Positions 9,336 through 12,717 of a DNA stretch of 12,717 bases are shown here, in pieces. The position numbers were made by a program, and so were the translations under genes. The notes beneath the pieces were generated by a model that was not told the origin of the DNA, did not search any database, and was given only the letters and a program-made list of their open reading frames with translations. Source of the stretch: Cephalothrix spiralis. Taxonomy: Eukaryota > Nemertea > Palaeonemertea > Archinemertea > Cephalotrichidae. How positions within the stretch are numbered: position 1 is the first letter of the stretch; every line of letters starts with the position of its first letter. The stretch lies in assembly GCA_032353305.1 (NCBI GenBank), contig JAUCNG010243300.1, positions 1-12,717 of the forward strand, read 5' to 3'.

Positions 9336-9566
9336 ATATTCCTCGATTATAATCCAAAAACTTCGAGTATCCAAAATAATCATCACTTCTTTCGGTTTAG
9401 TCTTTCACGAAAAATCGTTTTTTACACACACTTTTCAAGAATGTCTAGATATACTTCATTTAATTTAAAGCTCACTTCAATATATTCTAAAAGAAATTCA
9501 GTCCTGTTTGGTTTCTGCTTTAGGAGTAATCAGAAACTGAATACTTTCAAACTTATAATTGGGGTA

Positions 9567-12557
9567 TTAATCCTGATCATGATCACTGTCTTGTTCTTCA
9601 AGAATATCCGCCTCTCGCTTCTGATTAGATAAAAGGCCTTCATATTTGTCTTTTAAATTTTCACAAAGATGCTCTGTAGAATACGTCAAATACGAACTGG
9701 AACTGCCTGTATCCGATATGCTCTGCAAGGCTGCATTCATTTCATCGAGCATATCGGCAGGACTTTGTTTATTTCCATCTTCAGCTTGCAAATCGGAGAG
9801 TGTATTTGCACATTCAGCCGCTTGGGGTCTATCAGAAGGATCATCAGCTGTCAATGCTTCAGTCATGCTTCTTATTTCTTCAGGTGGATCCACTACTTCA
9901 ATGAACTTCTTCATATCACTTACTTTATAGTAGGGTATTCCACTCGTCATCTCTAACATCATTATTCCTATATTATAAACATCACTCTTCGATGAATACA
10001 TTTTCAATTTGCTTCTTATTTCAGGAGCACTGTATGCTCGCGTTCCCTTAAAACGTCTTGTAACCTCTACATCACCTTTGATAATGTCAGCTAATCCAAA
10101 ATCAGCTATCTTAACAACGTTATCATTCGAAAGCATGACGTTTTGCAACTTCAAGTCTTTGTGAACAAGTGACATGGAATGAAGAAACGCCATGCCTATG
10201 TGAATCTGTTTACTCACATTTATCACATACTGTAGACTATCCTTGTACTGTGAAAGCTCTTTTCCTAGTTTTCCTGGATTTCGGTTTTCTGATTCTTCAG
10301 AAGTTATGAAATGTTTATGTAAATCCTCTTTGCACAACTCCATCATGATGCAAAGTGAAAAGAAATCATCATTTGGTCTAAGATCCAAGCTATAAAAATG
10401 TACAATGTTATGATGTTTGTATTTTACCATTTTCATTGCTTCCTCTTTATACAAGTTCACCAAATCCTTTTTAACGTAGGACGAATGCATACTGCCTCCT
10501 GGTTCGGTTGATGTAAAAGTTTTCAGGTTTAATACTTTTACAGCTATGTCAATGTTATGCGGTTTGGAGAAATATCTAAAAACTTTGCCAAAGCCTCCTT
10601 CGCCCAATAATTCTTTAATATTTGAATTATCAAATGCTTCATCATCAAATGTAACATCTTCTTGAATTATACACAAACCCTTTGCAAGTAATCTTGTGAA
10701 ATGACTTTTTATGTAAAAAAACCAATTTTTTTCAGTGGTAATTTGTTCTTGTTTGAAATATTCATTTTGTAGATCCGTAAAATACGGGTAAATCTTTTGC
10801 GCCAACTGCTGATACTTCACTAATTGACCTTTAAGTAATTCATATGTTTCTTCTTTCATGGATGCCTTAAATAAATCAATTACCTCATTGCATTTACTGG
10901 CTTTTTCAAGATATATTTCTAACTGATTAAGATTCAGATTTTCGTGAAATCGTTGTACTGGTTTAGCATCTGATAAAATGCTACCGTAGCCTTCATATTT
11001 TGAGACCTCTTTCAATAATTCCAATAAATTGTTTGAATGCCCACCAATAATACTACAAATCATTGCAGTGTATATTAAATCCTTTTCTAATTTAATAAAA
11101 ATTAATGTAATTTCGATAAATCCATTCAAGGCAGCTAACCATAAGGCATATTTGATAATGTTCTTGTATTCAGCTTCTGATTTCAAAAGTTCTTCAACAA
11201 CTTTGAAATACCCATTTTGAGATGCTACCATTAATGCTGTTGAACCTGCATTATCCGTTTGATTGACATTTGCATGGAATTGTATTAGTTTTTGAACAAT
11301 TTTATCATGCCCAGATTCCGATGCAATATATAATGCTGCCGCTCCACTTTGTAAAGTCAAATTAACATTCGCCTCAGCTTTTAAAAGTTCTTCAACAACT
11401 ATCAAATACCCATTTTGAGATGCTACTATTAATGGTGACCAACCGTCATTATCCGTTTGGTTGACATTAGCATTAAGCTGTAATAGTTTCTGAACAACCT
11501 GATCGTGTCCATTTTGTGATGCTGTTTTTAATGGTGTCGAACCATCAATTCTCGTTAGATTGACCTCAGCATTAAATTCTAATAGTTTTTGAACAACTTT
11601 ATCATGTCCATTTTGCGATGCAATATATAATGCTGCCGCTCCACTTTGTAAAGTCAAATTAACATCAGCCCCTGCCTTTAAAAGTTCTTCAACAACTATC
11701 AAATACCAATTTTGAGATGCAACCATTAATGGTGACCAACCGTCATTGTCCGTTTGGTTGACATTAGCATTATGCTGTAATAGTTTCTGAACAACCTGGT
11801 CATGTCCATTTTGCGATGACATATATAATACAGTCTTTCCACTTTTTGAAGTCAGATTAACATTAGCCCCTGCTTTTAAAAGTTCTTCAACAACTATCAT
11901 ATGCCCATTTCGAGATGCTACCATTAATGGTGTACAACCGTCATTATCCGTTTGGTTGACATTTGCATGGAACTGTAATAGTTTTTGAACAACTTTGTCA
12001 TGCCCCTTTTCCGATGCAATATATAATGCTGACTCTCCAATTCGTAAAGTCAAATCAACATCAGCCCCTGATTTTAAGAGTTCTTCAGCAACTATCAAAT
12101 GTCCATTTTGAGAGGCTACCATTAATGCTGACCAACTGTCATTAACCGTTTGGTTGACATTAGCATGGAACTGTAATAGTTTCTGAACAACCTGATCATG
12201 TCCATTTTGCGATGCTACCATTAATGGTGTACAACCATCATTTCTAGTTTGATTGCAATTAGCGTGAAACTGTAATAGTTTTTGAACAACTTTGTCATGC
12301 CCATTTTCCGATGCAATATATAATGCTGACGCTCCAATTCGTAAAGTCAAATCAACATCAGCCCCTAATTTTAAAAGTTCTTCAACAACTATCAAATTTC
12401 CGTTTTGAGATGCTGCCATTAATGGTGTGTAACCATTGTTTTTCGTTTGGTTAACATTAGCTCCATCTGTAATTAGCCGCCTTATATCATCTACGTTTCC
12501 CGTTAGTGATGCAAAATGCAAGGTATCACAGAAGTCGCAATCTAGTCTCCGATTCAT
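9567..12557 (-). CDS. Intronless ankyrin-repeat protein kinase, 996 residues
   Basis: This is a predicted intracellular Ser/Thr kinase with a long ankyrin solenoid; substrate and pathway are unknown. Residues are numbered from the ATG at 12557. Residues 8-469 hold 14 ankyrin repeats of 33 residues, and 470-525 look like decayed repeats. A linker runs to about 644, and the kinase spans about 645-925. Visible kinase motifs are the glycine loop GEGGFGKV (652-659), beta-3 Lys 674, an alpha-C Glu near 705, Met before the hinge Glu (739), HKDLKLQN (799-806), DFG (819-821), APE (844-846), DVYNIG (859-864) and DRP (909-911). The tail is acidic and contains an SSSS run. DLKxxN argues for Ser/Thr specificity, and GTRAYSAPE resembles TKL, RIPK and IRAK kinases. 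This ATG is the first in frame, has A at -3 (TTAAGATGA), and an in-frame TAA lies upstream. No signal peptide or membrane segment is seen. The frame has no introns and lies antisense, apparently within an ARMC9 intron. Confidence 0.93.
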   Translation of the reverse strand: MNRRLDCDFCDTLHFASLTGNVDDIRRLITDGANVNQTKNNGYTPLMAASQNGNLIVVEELLKLGADVDLTLRIGASALYIASENGHDKVVQKLLQFHANCNQTRNDGCTPLMVASQNGHDQVVQKLLQFHANVNQTVNDSWSALMVASQNGHLIVAEELLKSGADVDLTLRIGESALYIASEKGHDKVVQKLLQFHANVNQTDNDGCTPLMVASRNGHMIVVEELLKAGANVNLTSKSGKTVLYMSSQNGHDQVVQKLLQHNANVNQTDNDGWSPLMVASQNWYLIVVEELLKAGADVNLTLQSGAAALYIASQNGHDKVVQKLLEFNAEVNLTRIDGSTPLKTASQNGHDQVVQKLLQLNANVNQTDNDGWSPLIVASQNGYLIVVEELLKAEANVNLTLQSGAAALYIASESGHDKIVQKLIQFHANVNQTDNAGSTALMVASQNGYFKVVEELLKSEAEYKNIIKYALWLAALNGFIEITLIFIKLEKDLIYTAMICSIIGGHSNNLLELLKEVSKYEGYGSILSDAKPVQRFHENLNLNQLEIYLEKASKCNEVIDLFKASMKEETYELLKGQLVKYQQLAQKIYPYFTDLQNEYFKQEQITTEKNWFFYIKSHFTRLLAKGLCIIQEDVTFDDEAFDNSNIKELLGEGGFGKVFRYFSKPHNIDIAVKVLNLKTFTSTEPGGSMHSSYVKKDLVNLYKEEAMKMVKYKHHNIVHFYSLDLRPNDDFFSLCIMMELCKEDLHKHFITSEESENRNPGKLGKELSQYKDSLQYVINVSKQIHIGMAFLHSMSLVHKDLKLQNVMLSNDNVVKIADFGLADIIKGDVEVTRRFKGTRAYSAPEIRSKLKMYSSKSDVYNIGIMMLEMTSGIPYYKVSDMKKFIEVVDPPEEIRSMTEALTADDPSDRPQAAECANTLSDLQAEDGNKQSPADMLDEMNAALQSISDTGSSSSYLTYSTEHLCENLKDKYEGLLSNQKREADILEEQDSDHDQD
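9783..10625 (-). other. Protein kinase domain of the ankyrin-kinase
   Basis: This is the approximate extent of the catalytic domain. All residues needed for phosphotransfer are present: glycine loop, VAIK-type Lys (AVKV), alpha-C Glu, catalytic Asp in HKD, the Lys and Asn of DLKLQN, DFG, APE, and the conserved Arg in DRP. The one departure is Lys for Arg in HRD. A charged insert of about 20 residues (SEESENRNPGKLGKE) sits between the hinge-side helix and the helix before HKD. Confidence 0.9.
11250..11843 (-). repeat. Second pair of 297-bp three-ankyrin blocks
   Basis: Units 8-10 (11843-11547) and 11-13 (11546-11250) share ASQNGHDQVVQKLLQ, DGWSPL and LTLQSGAAALYIAS at a constant offset of 99 residues. 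The plus-strand string GCTGCCGCTCCACTTTGTAA occurs at 11335 and 11632, exactly 297 bases apart. The two copies look more alike than other unit pairs, so this may be the later duplication. Confidence 0.82.
11844..12437 (-). repeat. First pair of 297-bp three-ankyrin blocks
   Basis: Units 2-4 (12437-12141) and 5-7 (12140-11844) share the words LTLRIG, SALYIASE and DGCTPLMVAS at a constant offset of 99 residues. At DNA level, the plus-strand string CCAATTCGTAAAGTCAAATC recurs exactly 297 bases apart, near 12034 and 12331. Confidence 0.8.
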
Positions 12558-12717
12558 CTTAACCACTATTAAGGTTATTTTAGATGCCAATCTATAATGA
12601 AACTGTGTATAAAGGGATGTGCAGTGTAGTCGATTGCATCTATGTTAAGTCTATTTCACTATATTCGGTACCAGTAGTTTACCCCATCTATTGTCAGAAA
12701 ATAATCCAATTAATCCA
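12558..12717 (-). promoter_or_regulatory. 5' flank of the ankyrin-kinase, with an upstream ATG
   Basis: The minus strand here shows in-frame stops upstream of the kinase ATG and a weak TATA-like CTTTATACA near 12606-12614. An out-of-frame ATG at 12639-12637 opens a 15-codon reading frame that ends before the main ATG. If transcription starts upstream of that ATG, it would act as a uORF; if the TATA-like site is used, it would not be transcribed. No strong promoter element is seen. Confidence 0.25.

Larger units (their letters stand above)
8716..9355. repeat. Cluster of nine same-strand TAATCC motifs
   Basis: Exact TAATCC on the plus strand starts at 8716, 8727, 8885, 8923, 9089, 9101, 9115, 9266 and 9350, usually as ATAATCCAA. 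Two longer copies share AGTATCCAAAATAATC exactly (8906-8921 and 9366-9381), each preceded by TTATAATCCAAnAACTnCGA. Two more TAATCC lie at 12702 and 12711, on the other side of the kinase gene. This could be a decayed tandem or dispersed repeat, or a set of protein-binding sites. Confidence 0.6.
7355..9566. other. Non-coding stretch between ARMC9 exon g and the ankyrin-kinase
   Basis: This is presumed ARMC9 intron overlapping the 3' flank of the antisense kinase gene. It contains a TAGCG-rich patch (about 7418-7800), a CACCTACA simple run near 7531-7567, a diverged ~65-bp direct repeat (8440-8551), a TAATCC cluster and a hairpin. No ARMC9 exon or other convincing coding frame was found on either strand. 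Confidence 0.6.
11151..12437 (-). repeat. Thirteen tandem 99-bp ankyrin units with higher-order structure
   Basis: Thirteen consecutive units of exactly 33 codons, with no insertions or deletions, follow a more diverged first unit. Two types mostly alternate. Type A ends VEELLKxGAxVxLT; type B ends VVQKLLQxxANVNQT. The fourth and eleventh units of the 14 are hybrids with an A-type start and a B-type end. Diagnostic words recur at 297-bp spacing, showing growth by duplication of three-unit blocks. Confidence 0.92.

Noticed and set aside
9646-9956. Plus-strand open frames of 94-95 codons opposite the kinase C-terminus
   Set aside because: They are antisense shadows of the well-supported kinase frame, with no recognisable protein features.
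11963-12145. Plus-strand open frames opposite the ankyrin repeats (also 11029-11220)
   Set aside because: They are by-products of the 99-bp periodic coding sequence on the other strand.
11151-12437. Repeated N-x-T sequons (NQT, NLT) at the end of nearly every ankyrin unit, suggesting a secreted glycoprotein
   Set aside because: There is no signal peptide or membrane segment, and the kinase domain is of intracellular type. The motif is part of the ankyrin loop consensus here.
12558-12590. Kinase reading frame extended 11 codons upstream, starting at 12590
   Set aside because: The codon at 12590 is TTG, not ATG. In an animal gene the first in-frame ATG, at 12557 with A at -3, is the likely start.
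1-12717. Bacterial-type systems (CRISPR, operons, phage or toxin modules) or viral genes
   Set aside because: No direct-repeat/spacer array, no tightly packed co-oriented genes, and no viral or phage protein motifs were seen. The window is animal nuclear DNA.

Overview
The window is nuclear DNA from an animal. It is AT-rich and has short exons with GT..AG introns, no bacterial-style gene packing, and many short degenerate repeats. The gene content (an ARMC9 orthologue and a large ankyrin-kinase) together with the repeat style (CATGTACATGTACGTACGT-type runs, foldback elements, a tRNA-derived SINE) suggests a marine invertebrate. A lophotrochozoan such as a mollusc, brachiopod or annelid is my best guess. 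That placement is inference and was not tested.

Plus strand, 1526-7354: seven consecutive internal coding exons of ARMC9, the LisH/armadillo ciliary basal-body protein linked to Joubert syndrome in humans. All junctions are GT..AG and all seven exons join in one open frame of 1311 nt, about 437 residues. They cover the armadillo-like solenoid, the acidic stretch, the conserved [11 protein letters not shown] motif and a low-complexity Ser/Gly/Arg segment. The 5' exons (LisH, coiled coil) lie before the window. The last exon or exons were not found in the window and should lie beyond 12717.

Introns: these hold a ~300-bp foldback (MITE-like) element at 320-618, two copies of a CATGGAA-rich non-autonomous DNA element (about 664-900 and 3295-3593), a 125-bp tandem duplication (4315-4566), and a tRNA-derived SINE with recognisable Pol III A and B boxes (about 5098-5290).

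Plus strand, 7355-9566: no coding exon was found. The stretch is AT-rich and contains a TAGCG-rich patch, a ~65-bp diverged direct repeat, a cluster of nine same-strand TAATCC motifs (8716-9355) and a near-perfect 16-bp hairpin (9147-9182).

Minus strand, 12557-9567: a single uninterrupted reading frame of 996 residues encodes about 14 ankyrin repeats, a ~175-residue linker, a complete protein kinase domain and an acidic serine-containing tail. It has no introns and lies antisense, apparently inside the last visible ARMC9 intron. The ankyrin block has visibly grown by duplication of three-repeat (297-bp) segments. The kinase has all core catalytic residues but carries HKD in place of HRD. This gene is the most unusual object in the window. 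No sequence evidence links its function to ARMC9; the two appear to be neighbours only by position.
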